From Reinekea forsetii (GTDB taxonomy: Bacteria; Pseudomonadota; Gammaproteobacteria; Pseudomonadales; Natronospirillaceae): a DNA stretch of 64,000 bases. Numbering within the stretch: position 1 is the first letter of the stretch; each line of letters begins with the position of its first letter. The position numbers and the translations under genes are program-made. Of the stretch, positions 36,311 through 46,319 are shown in pieces. Where the stretch lies: contig NZ_JAHKPH010000010.1 of NCBI RefSeq assembly GCF_018860385.1, positions 129,773 to 193,772 on the forward strand, given 5' to 3'. The notes under the pieces were generated by a model. It made no database searches, was not told where the DNA came from, and saw only the letters and a list, made by a program, of their open reading frames with translations.

Positions 36311-36802
36311 TCAATTTTTAGGTAATGCAAAAGTTACACGAACCGATACAAAACCAGGTTTGTTCTCATCATCTAACGTCAATTCTGCTTGAGTAATACC
36401 CATCGATTCTAAACCAGCTAACCACTTTACGACAGATGGGTAACGTGCGCCTTCTAGCCACACTCGCAAATTATCACCTTGAGGTTCAAAGCGTTGAATC
36501 GACAATCCATGGCGAACGGCCTGTCGGCGAATTTCAGAATTTAAAGAACTGATCGAAAATGCCGGTGTCGATTGACCATTTGCCAGAGCTTGTGGCGCAA
36601 TGGCGAGCAGCTCTTGATATGTTGTTTCTGCATTAGCGAGTGAGTTTTTGGCATTGTTATGAGCATTTACAAGAGGCATTACAATGCCAAAAATAATAAT
36701 AGCCACTAACAGAGAAACACTTAAAACAATAACTGACTTCTGATCACGCTCAGAAAGGAGCGCCCAGCGTTCAGAAAGTTTAGTTTTTACATCGGCAAAC
36801 AT
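36311..36802 (-). CDS. gspM: Type II secretion system protein M
   Basis: A 163-residue bitopic inner-membrane protein: a short cytoplasmic start (LSERWALLSERDQK), one membrane span at about 25-45, and a periplasmic ferredoxin-like domain. GspM binds GspL in the inner-membrane platform of the secretion machine. It is the last gene of the gspE-to-gspM run, 3 bp after gspL. The length is normal. Confidence 0.9.
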   Translation of the reverse strand: MFADVKTKLSERWALLSERDQKSVIVLSVSLLVAIIIFGIVMPLVNAHNNAKNSLANAETTYQELLAIAPQALANGQSTPAFSISSLNSEIRRQAVRHGLSIQRFEPQGDNLRVWLEGARYPSVVKWLAGLESMGITQAELTLDDENKPGFVSVRVTFALPKN

Positions 36803-36805
36803 GGT

Positions 36806-38053
36806 CTAACCTCCTAATACGCTTTTAAATTTAGCTCGAACCGCATCACGATCTTGGCTGGCCGAATATTCCACACTGTACCCTTTACGACTTAACTCAG
36901 TTTTAAGTGCTTCAAAGTGGTTAAATGCATCGCTTGACGCATCGCTGACCAGGGTAAAGGTTGTTTCATTGCGATCTTGGTTGTATCGCAAGTCTTCTAA
37001 CTGAAGAGTAGCGTTTGCACTACGTAAATCATTCAAAACGGTTAAGGCATTCGCATTGGGCTGTTTAGAGTCGCTAGAACCAATAGATGCGGCTTTATTA
37101 CGCATTTCACGGACCATGAGCGGTCTTTGAATTCGTTTTTGATCGCCAAAAACCTGTTTAAAGACAGCTTCACTGGCTTGCCAAGTTTGATCAGCTTGCT
37201 CTTGTAATCGCATAGTTGATATTCCGGTATAGGCAGACCAAATCACTAACGAGAATACAGCCGCAATACTCGTTGGCACCCAGAATCGAGCATGTTTATT
37301 GGACGTCCCCGGTCTAAGGTTTGCTGTCAGTAAATTATGGACCGATTTACTGGAGGATGCTGTTTCGGCCCATTGTGCAATCGAACTGTCTTCTTGAATA
37401 ACCCACTCTACTTTGTGACCGTTAGTTTCTAGCGAAGTCACTAGGTTTCTAGCGGCACCATCTGTTTGAGCGCTGTAGACCATAATAGACAAATTTTCTT
37501 CGAAGCCATTTTGACTGAGCCAATGCTCAAACCATTGTGGAAATCCACGGTAATGTGCCTGTGAAAAATTAAGCCCAGATCTTATGGAGACCTGTTCGTT
37601 GTTTACATGAATATCAACGTCATGGGTACTTTGATGTGGAAGCAAAAATTGGCCCGCGTCATAGGCTTCAAACACGTTCATATTTCGGGTTTTGAGGGTG
37701 CTTATTACCTGTAGAAAAGGCTCTTTAGCCGTTGCACAAACAGACGCTTCTCCTTGTTGTGGCTTTCCTAACATTACTAGATGCACATCTTCGATGTTTT
37801 GAGCAATAAATTCTTCTGCAGCGAAACTGAGCATTTGGCTCGACACTCGCTTTGCACCTTTTGGCAATTGTACAGGGAAAGTAGTAAACCAACCCGCTGG
37901 CAAGAATAGCCGAGTTACAACTTGGGCTAAATTTCGCTGCTGCACCTGATCTTCCAGCTCTTCAAGCGTGCCATTAAACTGAGAATTTTCTTCAGCCCAA
38001 TACCAACTTATATTTTGTGCATCTTGCCAGTAAAGGCTTAATTGTATGCTCAT
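36806..38053 (-). CDS. gspL: Type II secretion system protein L
   Basis: A 415-residue bitopic protein. The cytoplasmic actin-like domain (about 1-260) recruits the ATPase GspE; a membrane span at about 265-285 (IAAVFSLVIWSAYTGIS) precedes a periplasmic domain that pairs with GspM. It is between gspK and gspM, with gaps of 10 and 3 bp. Confidence 0.92.
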   Translation of the reverse strand: MSIQLSLYWQDAQNISWYWAEENSQFNGTLEELEDQVQQRNLAQVVTRLFLPAGWFTTFPVQLPKGAKRVSSQMLSFAAEEFIAQNIEDVHLVMLGKPQQGEASVCATAKEPFLQVISTLKTRNMNVFEAYDAGQFLLPHQSTHDVDIHVNNEQVSIRSGLNFSQAHYRGFPQWFEHWLSQNGFEENLSIMVYSAQTDGAARNLVTSLETNGHKVEWVIQEDSSIAQWAETASSSKSVHNLLTANLRPGTSNKHARFWVPTSIAAVFSLVIWSAYTGISTMRLQEQADQTWQASEAVFKQVFGDQKRIQRPLMVREMRNKAASIGSSDSKQPNANALTVLNDLRSANATLQLEDLRYNQDRNETTFTLVSDASSDAFNHFEALKTELSRKGYSVEYSASQDRDAVRAKFKSVLGG

Positions 38054-38063
38054 AAAATGCCTA

Positions 38064-39044
38064 TTATTCTACTTTTACATTGCCTTGGTTGGATGATCCG
38101 CTTTTGATCGGATCTCCTGGTGCACGATTGGCCGCTTGAGCCGACCTATTACGTGCTACCACAATTACCTGCTGATTATTTCTTGATAGCAAGCTTTGCT
38201 GAGTCAGAGTTCGATCTTCTATAGTGACTGAAGTATAAAGTTCGAACCACTGCGAAGAAACGCTCAACTCAGAAATATTAAGTGATTTATCCTGATTAAT
38301 GGTAAAGACTGGGTATTTTTTAAAATCATCAACATTTTTAAACCCAGATTCACCTCGGTCAGTCACCATCTGATTAGCGGTATCTTGATCGATAAACGTT
38401 GCTATGCTTTGCAATACTTCTATGGGTGCCGTATTCACATTTAACGCACTTTCTGGTGGCAGAGCACTGATGTAAGGGGCCAACTTATCGTACTGTTCAA
38501 CATCTATCGCATTCAGTAACCTCAACTCTGAAATGTCTGCTAGTGGGTAATACGAGGGTGCATAGGTTGGTATTTTATCGAGATAAAAATAATCTGCACC
38601 GCTGTCTTGATCGAACCACATATTTAACTCATCGGCTATTTCAGCATTCGCACCAACGAGAGAGAGTAGTCTCTTAAAGGCTATTAATGCCCCTTCCCGG
38701 TTTGCGCTTTGCATCGACATCCAGTTTAGGTTGAATCGACCTTGTAGATCATTCAACTCTGTTTCTAATATGCCCTTGGGTTCTGTTAAAGGGAATATTC
38801 CTTCAGAGACATTCCAAAGTTCATATAGGTGATCGGTTTTAGAGTTTTGTGCATCAAGGGTTAAGCCAACTTTCGCAATGGCTTCGGCGCTGTCGAGTAA
38901 TGTAGTGGCTTGCGAATAAAAAAGCGATTGCTGCGCCCGCTCAATGTTTAAGCGCTGCCCTAGTTGTAAATTGACCGCCACGATGCTGAGTAATGCAAAG
39001 ATTAGTAGTACTTGAAGTAAGGCGATGCCTCTTTGCGCTATCAT
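38064..39044 (-). CDS. gspK: Type II secretion system minor pseudopilin K
   Basis: A 326-residue pseudopilin. The prepilin cleavage site is AQRG/IALLQVLL; as is usual for GspK the Glu at position +5 is missing (Gln here). The large inserted helical domain and hairpin-helix region fit GspK. With GspI and GspJ it caps the pseudopilus. It overlaps gspJ by 4 bp. Confidence 0.93.
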   Translation of the reverse strand: MIAQRGIALLQVLLIFALLSIVAVNLQLGQRLNIERAQQSLFYSQATTLLDSAEAIAKVGLTLDAQNSKTDHLYELWNVSEGIFPLTEPKGILETELNDLQGRFNLNWMSMQSANREGALIAFKRLLSLVGANAEIADELNMWFDQDSGADYFYLDKIPTYAPSYYPLADISELRLLNAIDVEQYDKLAPYISALPPESALNVNTAPIEVLQSIATFIDQDTANQMVTDRGESGFKNVDDFKKYPVFTINQDKSLNISELSVSSQWFELYTSVTIEDRTLTQQSLLSRNNQQVIVVARNRSAQAANRAPGDPIKSGSSNQGNVKVE

Positions 39045-39751
39045 GATGCCGCTCCGCTAGATTTCTCATAAGGGCGGCTCGGTGTTGCAATAATACGTTT
39101 AAAGCGCCGATCATCGTCCAGCGTGAGCGTAACAGAAAGTGCGTGTATTACTAACGATTGTGGCTGTGTGCGGTCAAAGTTTTCTGGCAATATTGAGACA
39201 AGATTTTGTTCGCCCGTAGCCTCATCAACCAACAAAAATTCCCAATCGAGCTCTGTCACGTGCTCACTGATCACCTGGTGTTTCCACTCAAACGAACCAT
39301 CATCATCAAGGTGAACCGTGAAGCTGCGTACAAAGCAAGGTGTGTCTGTAACAGAATCTGACTCTGACTCTGCTGAGTATTCGCATAGCTCACTGCCGCG
39401 CGGTGCTAAGCGATATTGAACGCGCTGTAAGGTAGAGCGCTGATAGGTTTGATAAGGGCTCACGGCCCAACCATTTCTGGTCAATTGTAAGCCTTCGTAG
39501 GTAACTGCTAAAAAATCATTGTACTCACCGTATGGATTACGAATGGGGCGAAACGGGGCTATTTGAGAAAAATCACGTTCTAAAATTGCCATTGCCCGTG
39601 TCAATTCTAAAAAAACATCACTTTGTTGTTCAATGCTTTTTTTGGTTTCGACACTGATGCTAAACAACCGAAACGATACCACCGCAATGATCGCTGAAAT
39701 AGCTAACGCGATTAACAATTCGACTAAAGTTAACCCCTGTTGCCTTTTCAT
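39041..39751 (-). CDS. gspJ: Type II secretion system minor pseudopilin J
   Basis: A 236-residue pseudopilin with the type III signal sequence KRQQG/LTLVELLIALAISAII (cleavage after Gly6, Glu at +5). The soluble part is beta-rich, as in GspJ, which forms the pseudopilus tip with GspI and GspK. It overlaps gspI and gspK by 4 bp each, showing tight coupling. Confidence 0.92.
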   Translation of the reverse strand: MKRQQGLTLVELLIALAISAIIAVVSFRLFSISVETKKSIEQQSDVFLELTRAMAILERDFSQIAPFRPIRNPYGEYNDFLAVTYEGLQLTRNGWAVSPYQTYQRSTLQRVQYRLAPRGSELCEYSAESESDSVTDTPCFVRSFTVHLDDDGSFEWKHQVISEHVTELDWEFLLVDEATGEQNLVSILPENFDRTQPQSLVIHALSVTLTLDDDRRFKRIIATPSRPYEKSSGAAS

Positions 39752-40137
39752 TGAGTCACCTGCACATGCCCTATTACAGCATGCAATCTATCTACAGCTG
39801 ATTCGTCGTTTTCTAAATAAGCCCGAACTTCAACGCGACGTAAAAACGGACCGATAATCTCTACCTCTACGTTGAAGGTTTCTATTTCTACCGTCCATTC
39901 ATTGTTGTTTAACGTCACCTTGTCTTTACTGAGGCCCGGTTTTGGTAACACTTCAGATAACCGTAGTTCGGTCAAAGCATTTTGTGTTAGCCAACGAGCA
40001 TTTTGCTGCTCTTCTATTTGCCTCGCGGCAGCAATGCTTTGCGTGTTGGCGATTGAAATAGCCGATGCCATAACAGCAAATACGACAAGCGCTACCATGA
40101 CTTCAACTAATGTAAAACCACCGTTAACGCGCTTCAC
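39748..40137 (-). CDS. gspI: Type II secretion system minor pseudopilin I
   Basis: A 129-residue pseudopilin. The cleavage site is VNGG/FTLVEVMVALVVFAVMAS with Glu at +5. GspI nucleates the tip complex with GspJ and GspK. It overlaps gspH by 14 bp and gspJ by 4 bp. The length is normal. Confidence 0.92.
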   Translation of the reverse strand: MKRVNGGFTLVEVMVALVVFAVMASAISIANTQSIAAARQIEEQQNARWLTQNALTELRLSEVLPKPGLSKDKVTLNNNEWTVEIETFNVEVEIIGPFLRRVEVRAYLENDESAVDRLHAVIGHVQVTQ

Positions 40138-40690
40138 GATTTACCCTTGCGCGATTAAAGCCATCAGCAATTATTTTCATTTGCTCATCGCTGTAACCGT
40201 CATCATAAAAATGAATATAATAGGAAGGAAAATATTCTTCAGAAGGCGTAACAACAACGTGTGGGGTTAAAAACTTGCCTTCCGGTTCTTCTTGCAAATC
40301 TGACTCTAATTCTACCCAATCGCTGAGATCGATATCTAAAAACAACTCAATGCCTAAATCTTCTGGAATGGTAAAGGCACTCAACTGACCGTGAGCTTCC
40401 CAAACAATGTCGGGCTCGGCCTCCATCGGGTCGCCTTCTCGCCATTTCATGGCCTGCACATTAGATTCAGTAAAGTACAGACCAATGTCCTTGCCGGATA
40501 AGAGTGATTGGTCAATTGATTTTGAAAACCAATGCTGAAAGCCATAAGCTTTTTTTACGGTATCTTCGAGCGGATCTTTAGTTTGGCTGGCTAGAGAAAT
40601 CATACTCATTACCACACCCATAATGAGAATCACCACTAATACTTCGATCAGCGTGAATCCATTAATTGTTTGGCGTGGTAACTTTGTCAT
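40124..40690 (-). CDS. gspH: Type II secretion system minor pseudopilin H
   Basis: A 188-residue pseudopilin with cleavage site TING/FTLIEVLVVILIMGVV and a GspH-like soluble domain. It links the major pseudopilin fibre to the tip complex. It is 6 bp downstream of gspG. Confidence 0.92.
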   Translation of the reverse strand: MTKLPRQTINGFTLIEVLVVILIMGVVMSMISLASQTKDPLEDTVKKAYGFQHWFSKSIDQSLLSGKDIGLYFTESNVQAMKWREGDPMEAEPDIVWEAHGQLSAFTIPEDLGIELFLDIDLSDWVELESDLQEEPEGKFLTPHVVVTPSEEYFPSYYIHFYDDGYSDEQMKIIADGFNRARVNREAR

Positions 40691-40696
40691 TTGATT

Positions 40697-41110
40697 TTAT
40701 TGAGCCGCCGAACTGATATCGGCATTCACGCCTTCCCCACCTTCTGCTCCGTCGGCTCCATAAGAAATTATTTCTGGCACACTGCCATCATTGATATAGC
40801 CGTAATCGTTGCCCCAAGGATCTTTTGGCTGTTGCTTCAGGTAAGGCCCCCGCCAATTTTTAGGCTCAGGTGATCCACTTGGCTTGCTTACTAACGCTTC
40901 TAAACCTTGGTCTGTTCCTGGGTAATGTGAGTTGTGTAACCGATACATTTCTAACGCATTGCCAATGGTCTTTATATCCGTTGCGGCGGCCGTGGCACGT
41001 GCTTCGTCTCCGCGACCGGTTACATTTGGTACCACCAAACCAATGATGATCCCTAAAATAACCAATACGACCATCAGTTCAATTAGGGTAAAACCCGTTT
41101 GTTTTTTCAT
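40697..41110 (-). CDS. gspG: Type II secretion system major pseudopilin G
   Basis: A 137-residue protein from the ATG at 41110 (GGAG upstream); a GTG five codons earlier is less likely because [19 protein letters not shown] gives the normal six-residue leader. The soluble part has the GspG pattern [16 protein letters not shown] and a C-terminal Asp-containing loop that binds calcium in relatives. It polymerises into the pseudopilus that pushes cargo through the outer membrane. Confidence 0.95.
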   Translation of the reverse strand: MKKQTGFTLIELMVVLVILGIIIGLVVPNVTGRGDEARATAAATDIKTIGNALEMYRLHNSHYPGTDQGLEALVSKPSGSPEPKNWRGPYLKQQPKDPWGNDYGYINDGSVPEIISYGADGAEGGEGVNADISSAAQ

Positions 41111-41144
41111 TTCAATCTTCTCCACAACTAAAAACGGTGTGTGT

Positions 41145-42362
41145 TTAACCTGCCAATGTATTCATTGTTAACATAGGCAATACAATGGCTAACACAATAA
41201 TTAATACGATGACGCCCATCACTAAAATCATGAGCGGCTCAAATAAACTTAAAATACTGGATATCAGAATTTGAATTGATTTGGTTTCAGCATCGGCTGT
41301 TTTTTGCAACATGATGTCGAGCTCACCACTGGTCTCACCGCTGCCAATCATATGCAACATCATTGGTCTAAAGTAACCTGCTTCTTTTAGAGCTTGATAC
41401 AATGAGCCGCCTTCACTGACCTTAACCGCTGCCCTTGATACACGTTGTTGAATTTCCAAATTGGTCACAACTTGAGTGGCTATTTTCATGGCTTCCACCA
41501 AGGGTACGCCGCTGCTTGACAACATAGCAATGGTGCCAATAAAACGAGACGTATTAAAGCCTTTCGAGATTCGCGCTATCAACGGTAGCTTTAAATACAA
41601 TCTGTGTGTTCGAATTCTGCGCTGAGGCTTTTTATTAAACATCACTATCGCAATAATGAACAACGCGATACCAATCAATCCCTTTCCCCAGTGATTTTGG
41701 ATGGCCTCGCTCACTTGTAATAATACTTGAGTCGGCTTTGGCAGTTCGGCTCCAGAATTAACAAATACGCCCACGATTTCTGGGACTACCGTGTTTAAAA
41801 GCAAAATAACAATGCCAATGGCAATGCAGCTTAATATCCCCGGATAAATACTGGCGTTTAATACTTGAGCATTGATGGCTCTTTGCTCTTCCATATAATC
41901 TGCAAGGCGATCCATAACTTCGTCTAAATGGCCACTGTGTTCACCGGCTTGCACAGTGGCTCGGTATAATACAGGGAAAGCTCTTGGATACTCTTCTAGC
42001 GCTTTGGCTAAGCTATAACCTTCTAGCACTTTCGAACGCACACTGAGCATAATATTGCGTACTTTGATCTTTTCAGATTGCTCTGCTGCAGCACGTAAGC
42101 ACTCTTCTAACGGCATCCCAGAGCCAACCAAGGTCGACAACTGTCGGGTCACCAGTGATAAATCAGACACTGAGAGTTTAGGACCAATAAGAGTAGAAAA
42201 GCCGCCGCCTTGTTTGCGAGATTTGGTCGATAACTCTACCGATTCAGGATACCAACCTTTGTCTCTCAATTGTTGCCGCACCTGACGAGCGCTGTCGGCT
42301 TCTAGAGCGCCCTTTTTCTTTTTTCCTTGGGCATCTAAAGCTAGGTATTCATAGGCCGCCAC
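41145..42362 (-). CDS. gspF: Type II secretion system inner-membrane protein F
   Basis: A 405-residue protein with two homologous cytoplasmic helical domains (about 70-165 and 270-370) and three membrane spans (about 170-190, 222-240 and 375-400), the standard GspF layout. It is the platform protein that the ATPase GspE turns or moves to build the pseudopilus. 2 bp after gspE. Confidence 0.95.
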   Translation of the reverse strand: MAAYEYLALDAQGKKKKGALEADSARQVRQQLRDKGWYPESVELSTKSRKQGGGFSTLIGPKLSVSDLSLVTRQLSTLVGSGMPLEECLRAAAEQSEKIKVRNIMLSVRSKVLEGYSLAKALEEYPRAFPVLYRATVQAGEHSGHLDEVMDRLADYMEEQRAINAQVLNASIYPGILSCIAIGIVILLLNTVVPEIVGVFVNSGAELPKPTQVLLQVSEAIQNHWGKGLIGIALFIIAIVMFNKKPQRRIRTHRLYLKLPLIARISKGFNTSRFIGTIAMLSSSGVPLVEAMKIATQVVTNLEIQQRVSRAAVKVSEGGSLYQALKEAGYFRPMMLHMIGSGETSGELDIMLQKTADAETKSIQILISSILSLFEPLMILVMGVIVLIIVLAIVLPMLTMNTLAG

Positions 42363-42364
42363 CG

Positions 42365-43834
42365 TTAATAGCTCCTATTCACTCGAAGTATTTCTTCAAT
42401 AGTGGTTAAGCCGGCCAGTACCTTCTCTTTACCATCATCCATTAATGCGGGTGTGGTTTTACGAGCATGCTTTTCAAGTTCTATATCACCAGCGTTGTCA
42501 TGTATCAGTTGGCGCATGCCTTCATCTACTTTGACCAGCTCGTAAAGCCCTAAACGGCCTTTATAGCCACTACTTTTACAGGCATTGCAGCCTTTGGGTT
42601 GAAATACATTAAGTGGCTCTGCTAGGCCAACACCTAAAAATTCACGCTCTTTAGCATCAGGCTGATATGGCTCTTTGCATTCGGGGCAAAGGGTGCGCAC
42701 GAGGCGTTGCGATACTAAGCCAATGACACTGGAAGAAAGCAAAAATGGCTCAACGCCCATGTCTTGTAATCGTGTAATGGCACCAACGGCGGAGTTTGTG
42801 TGTAGAGTACTTAATACTAGGTGCCCGGTTAAACTGGCTTGTACCGCAATTTCGGCTGTTTCTAAGTCACGTATCTCACCAATCATGACGACATCAGGGT
42901 CTTGTCGTAAAATGGCTCGTAAGCCGCGGGCAAATGTCATATCAACTTTGGTGTTAACCTGGGTTTGACCTATTCCTGGTAAGCCATATTCAATCGGGTC
43001 TTCTACGGTCATAATATTGCGCGCATGGCTATTAAGCGATTGCAATGCGGCATACAGCGATGTGGTTTTACCTGAACCTGTTGGACCCGTGACTAAAATA
43101 ATGCCATGAGGACGGGCGATCAGTTCCTGCATTAGCGTTAAATCACGATCCACCAACCCTAAATGACTTAAATCCAGTCGGCCTGCCTGCTTGTCTAACA
43201 ATCGCAGAACGACTCGCTCACCATGACTGGAAGGTATAGTCGATACTCGTAAATCTACCTCTCGACCCGCCACTCGTAATGATATTCGGCCGTCTTGAGG
43301 CAAACGTTTTTCGGCAATGTCTAATTTGGCCATTACTTTAATACGTGAAACTAATAATGACGCTAACGCACGCTTAGGTTGAACAACTTCTCTTAGCACT
43401 CCGTCTACACGGAAGCGAATAGACAGGCGTGTTTCAAATGTTTCGACATGAATATCTGAGGCATTCTCACGAACAGCTTCGGTCAAAATGGCGTTTATAA
43501 GACGAATAATGGGCGCATCATCCACTTGGTCCATTAAGTCTTCAGTTTCAGGGACAGAATCGGCTAACGAGCTTAAATCCATAGACTCACCCAAACCCTC
43601 AACCATTTGCATGGTTTCATCCGAATCGGTTTGGTAAGCCAAGTTCAATGCCTCTGAAAATGCCGCATCGTTTACTAACTCCAACGGCAATAAAGCTTGA
43701 GCTACTCGTTGCGCTTCTTGGATAGCCACTAAGTTTGCTAATTCGGTATACAACAGACGTGCGCCATCACCGTGGCGATAATCAATAATTACGCCATGGC
43801 GCTTAGCAAACGAAAAAGGTAATTGTCTTTCCAA
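42365..43834 (-). CDS. gspE: Type II secretion system ATPase E
   Basis: A 489-residue secretion ATPase. Walker A is GPTGSGKTT, the Asp box TVEDPIEYGLPG, Walker B DPDVVMIGEIRD and the His box TGHLVLSTLHTNS. The tetracysteine zinc site is CPEC...CNAC near residues 388-425. It powers pseudopilus assembly. It opens the gspE-F-G-H-I-J-K-L-M run; gspC, gspD and the prepilin peptidase are not in this window. Confidence 0.96.
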   Translation of the reverse strand: MERQLPFSFAKRHGVIIDYRHGDGARLLYTELANLVAIQEAQRVAQALLPLELVNDAAFSEALNLAYQTDSDETMQMVEGLGESMDLSSLADSVPETEDLMDQVDDAPIIRLINAILTEAVRENASDIHVETFETRLSIRFRVDGVLREVVQPKRALASLLVSRIKVMAKLDIAEKRLPQDGRISLRVAGREVDLRVSTIPSSHGERVVLRLLDKQAGRLDLSHLGLVDRDLTLMQELIARPHGIILVTGPTGSGKTTSLYAALQSLNSHARNIMTVEDPIEYGLPGIGQTQVNTKVDMTFARGLRAILRQDPDVVMIGEIRDLETAEIAVQASLTGHLVLSTLHTNSAVGAITRLQDMGVEPFLLSSSVIGLVSQRLVRTLCPECKEPYQPDAKEREFLGVGLAEPLNVFQPKGCNACKSSGYKGRLGLYELVKVDEGMRQLIHDNAGDIELEKHARKTTPALMDDGKEKVLAGLTTIEEILRVNRSY

Positions 43835-43930
43835 ATGGAGAGATCCTTCTATTTTTATTAGTTGGATGAAACGACTTTAAAGATAACCTCTAAGGTATTG
43901 ATTCTCTATTATTTTCACGTGCCCTTTACA

Positions 43931-46099
43931 TCAATAGCTGCTCCAGCGTTGCATAACACTGACTAATTCATCGTATTGGAGGGGTTTAGACAAGAAATCA
44001 TCCATACCGGCGGCTAAATATTCGCGCTCTTGTTCAGCCGATTGTTCAGAAGACATCGCAATAATGGGTATGTGGCTACCCGTTTGTGATTCAATTTGCC
44101 TTATTTCGCGTGTGGCTAACAATCCGTCTAAACGTGGCATGTAACAATCCATTAGTACCAGGGCGTAGTCATTTTCACTTACCTTTTTAATGGCTTCATG
44201 ACCGTTAACCACGGCATCTACTTCGGCACCCATCTGTTCGAGCATGGCAGACAATACACGCTGATTCAGTAAATTATCTTCTGCAATTAGTACTTTGACT
44301 TGCTTTTCGCACTGGTATTTATTTTCAGCGGTATCATCTAACACCTCTATGGCTTGCCTTAATGTGTACAGCAATTGGTCTCGGGGGACTGGTTTTTCAA
44401 TGAATATTGGGTCTACAGTCAAATTCTTAACAATGTTTCGCTGTAATTCTGATGCATATATGATCAGATGAGTATTTTCATCGAAGCGAGAAGCCAACTG
44501 GTTAACTAGCTGAATCTGAGTTAACGCTTTTTGGTCTTCAACTGAAAGGTTAACCAACACAAAATCAGTATCAATGGCATTATCGCCGTCTATTAACTTT
44601 TCTAAATCAAGCTTTTGAACCGTCATGTTCCAGCTGAGGAATTCAGCTGCTAATGCCCTTTCAGATAATGGGCTTAAATCGGATAATATGATTGAGCGCC
44701 CGGCCATATGCTTGGTTGGCCTAAAGGAACTAGCTTGCTGAGTCGTTGCTTTTATCGGTAAACGTACTTCAATGGTTTTTAAATCACCCTTGGCGCGAAT
44801 ATATATCTTGGCGCCCATCGCTTTAAACTGAGCCGTAGAAACCATGAGCGTTAATTGATCTGTAATGTCCTCATCTTCTGGCAGGATGGACATCTGGCGT
44901 TCTACCGCGGCGGATAAATCTGATTTTTCTATTTCGTTGTTCATAAAATAGAATGACAACACTAACAAATCGTCTTCATGCTCTGGGTCTAAGCCAATCT
45001 TTACGGTAATTTCGCCTTGTTCAGCCGACTCCAACGCAAAATCGAGCATTCGACGAAACGCGTTCGATAACCAAGTAGGATCGGCTTCTATGCGTTCTGG
45101 TACATCAGGGTGGTACAAATAAGACAACTCACGGCCATGTTCGTGGGCTTTGGGTCCCATATCGGCGAGCGTATGTTCTAAGGTTTTGCGTAAATTAAAA
45201 ACAATTGGATTAGGAACGCGGGTTTGGTCTCGTTGTTCAATAAAAGCTTCCAAATCACTCATTAAATCTAAAATAGAAAACCCAGATCGCCGAGCAATGG
45301 TCAGCATGCTGTTGTTGGCGCTTTCTTGGTCTTCGGAGCTGAGCATGCCTAAAACGCCTAACAGCCCACTGAGTGGTGTTTTTAAACGTAAGAGTATTTG
45401 TTGAACGAAGCGTCGATTCGATGATTTTTCGACGGTGGTTGCTTCTCTCGCCTGCTCTAATGCCGTAAGTCTCAGCTTATACTCGGTATTCATTTTCAAG
45501 AAGCTCCAAATAAGCTCTGAAATACGAGAGGCTGTCATAACCAAGTAGGCATAAAGCGCTAAAATGGCGATTCCGATTACAAAATCGTGTGGCTTTGCAC
45601 CAACAGCTAAATAAAACACCACCAAAGGCAAAAGCAAAACAGCTAAATACACTTTAACCGTGTACCCATAGAGCGAATACACAAAGGTTCCGCCCGCGGC
45701 TATTGCAGAGGTATAGAGAATGCCTAATAACAAAATTGGGTGATCAGGTTCGGTGTAAAGGCGATAAGCTAAATAACTTGACCAAATACCCGCATGTAAG
45801 ATGCCTGAAAGAATAAAGCGTTCACGCCACTTTTTAGGCCCGCGAGCATACCAGCTTTCAAACTGGGCAATCATGACAAAACGCCAAGCCGCCATAATTA
45901 TGAGCGCAAAACCAAAGAAATAAACGGTATCAGGTATGGTATAGCCCGTTTTGCCGCTTAAGTAGGCTTCTAAAATAATGAACAAGCCAAAATGAAGAAT
46001 GGCACTGGGCAGCCCTTGGCGACTTAACGTCTGATCAATCTTTTTTAAAGTGGCTCGATCTTTTTGGGCTTTATGCTTTGGGTTAAAAAATAAACTCAT
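43931..46099 (-). CDS. Degenerate hybrid histidine kinase with intact receiver domain
   Basis: A 722-residue protein: about seven membrane segments (residues 32-190), a dimerisation/H-box region (about 225-295), a HATPase-like domain (about 300-460), a degenerate middle receiver-like segment and a C-terminal receiver (about 605-720). The H-box, usually SHELRTPL, reads LLRLKTPL, so the phospho-acceptor His is Leu237. The N-box Asn (RRMLDFALESAE) and the G1 DxGxG motif are also lost. The final receiver keeps EDN, Asp651 (LMDCYMP), AMSS and Lys705 (SKPL). It probably cannot autophosphorylate and may receive phosphate from another kinase. It lies 96 bp upstream of gspE on the same strand. Confidence 0.85.
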   Translation of the reverse strand: MSLFFNPKHKAQKDRATLKKIDQTLSRQGLPSAILHFGLFIILEAYLSGKTGYTIPDTVYFFGFALIIMAAWRFVMIAQFESWYARGPKKWRERFILSGILHAGIWSSYLAYRLYTEPDHPILLLGILYTSAIAAGGTFVYSLYGYTVKVYLAVLLLPLVVFYLAVGAKPHDFVIGIAILALYAYLVMTASRISELIWSFLKMNTEYKLRLTALEQAREATTVEKSSNRRFVQQILLRLKTPLSGLLGVLGMLSSEDQESANNSMLTIARRSGFSILDLMSDLEAFIEQRDQTRVPNPIVFNLRKTLEHTLADMGPKAHEHGRELSYLYHPDVPERIEADPTWLSNAFRRMLDFALESAEQGEITVKIGLDPEHEDDLLVLSFYFMNNEIEKSDLSAAVERQMSILPEDEDITDQLTLMVSTAQFKAMGAKIYIRAKGDLKTIEVRLPIKATTQQASSFRPTKHMAGRSIILSDLSPLSERALAAEFLSWNMTVQKLDLEKLIDGDNAIDTDFVLVNLSVEDQKALTQIQLVNQLASRFDENTHLIIYASELQRNIVKNLTVDPIFIEKPVPRDQLLYTLRQAIEVLDDTAENKYQCEKQVKVLIAEDNLLNQRVLSAMLEQMGAEVDAVVNGHEAIKKVSENDYALVLMDCYMPRLDGLLATREIRQIESQTGSHIPIIAMSSEQSAEQEREYLAAGMDDFLSKPLQYDELVSVMQRWSSY

Positions 46100-46275
46100 A
46101 ACGCGAATCGTTGACAGAAAAACGGCTACTATACGCCTGTATCACACTAATCCCAAGCCCTGTCAGCGTACAATCTGAGCTAACGACTACTTGATTAACA
46201 AAAAATACAGTTATTTTAAAACTGTGGTCGCCTTTGCGATGTTAACGCTGTATGGTTTTTAAATTGGGCATAAAA

Positions 46276-46295
46276 AAGCCAGCATGTGCTGGCTT
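46276..46295. terminator. Rho-independent terminator of etfBA
   Basis: A 9-bp stem AAGCCAGCA/TGCTGGCTT with a 2-nt centre, followed on the minus strand by a T tract. It is 25 bases past the etfA stop codon. Confidence 0.85.
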
Positions 46296-46319
46296 ATTTA
46301 ATGATATTTTTAAGCGAGA

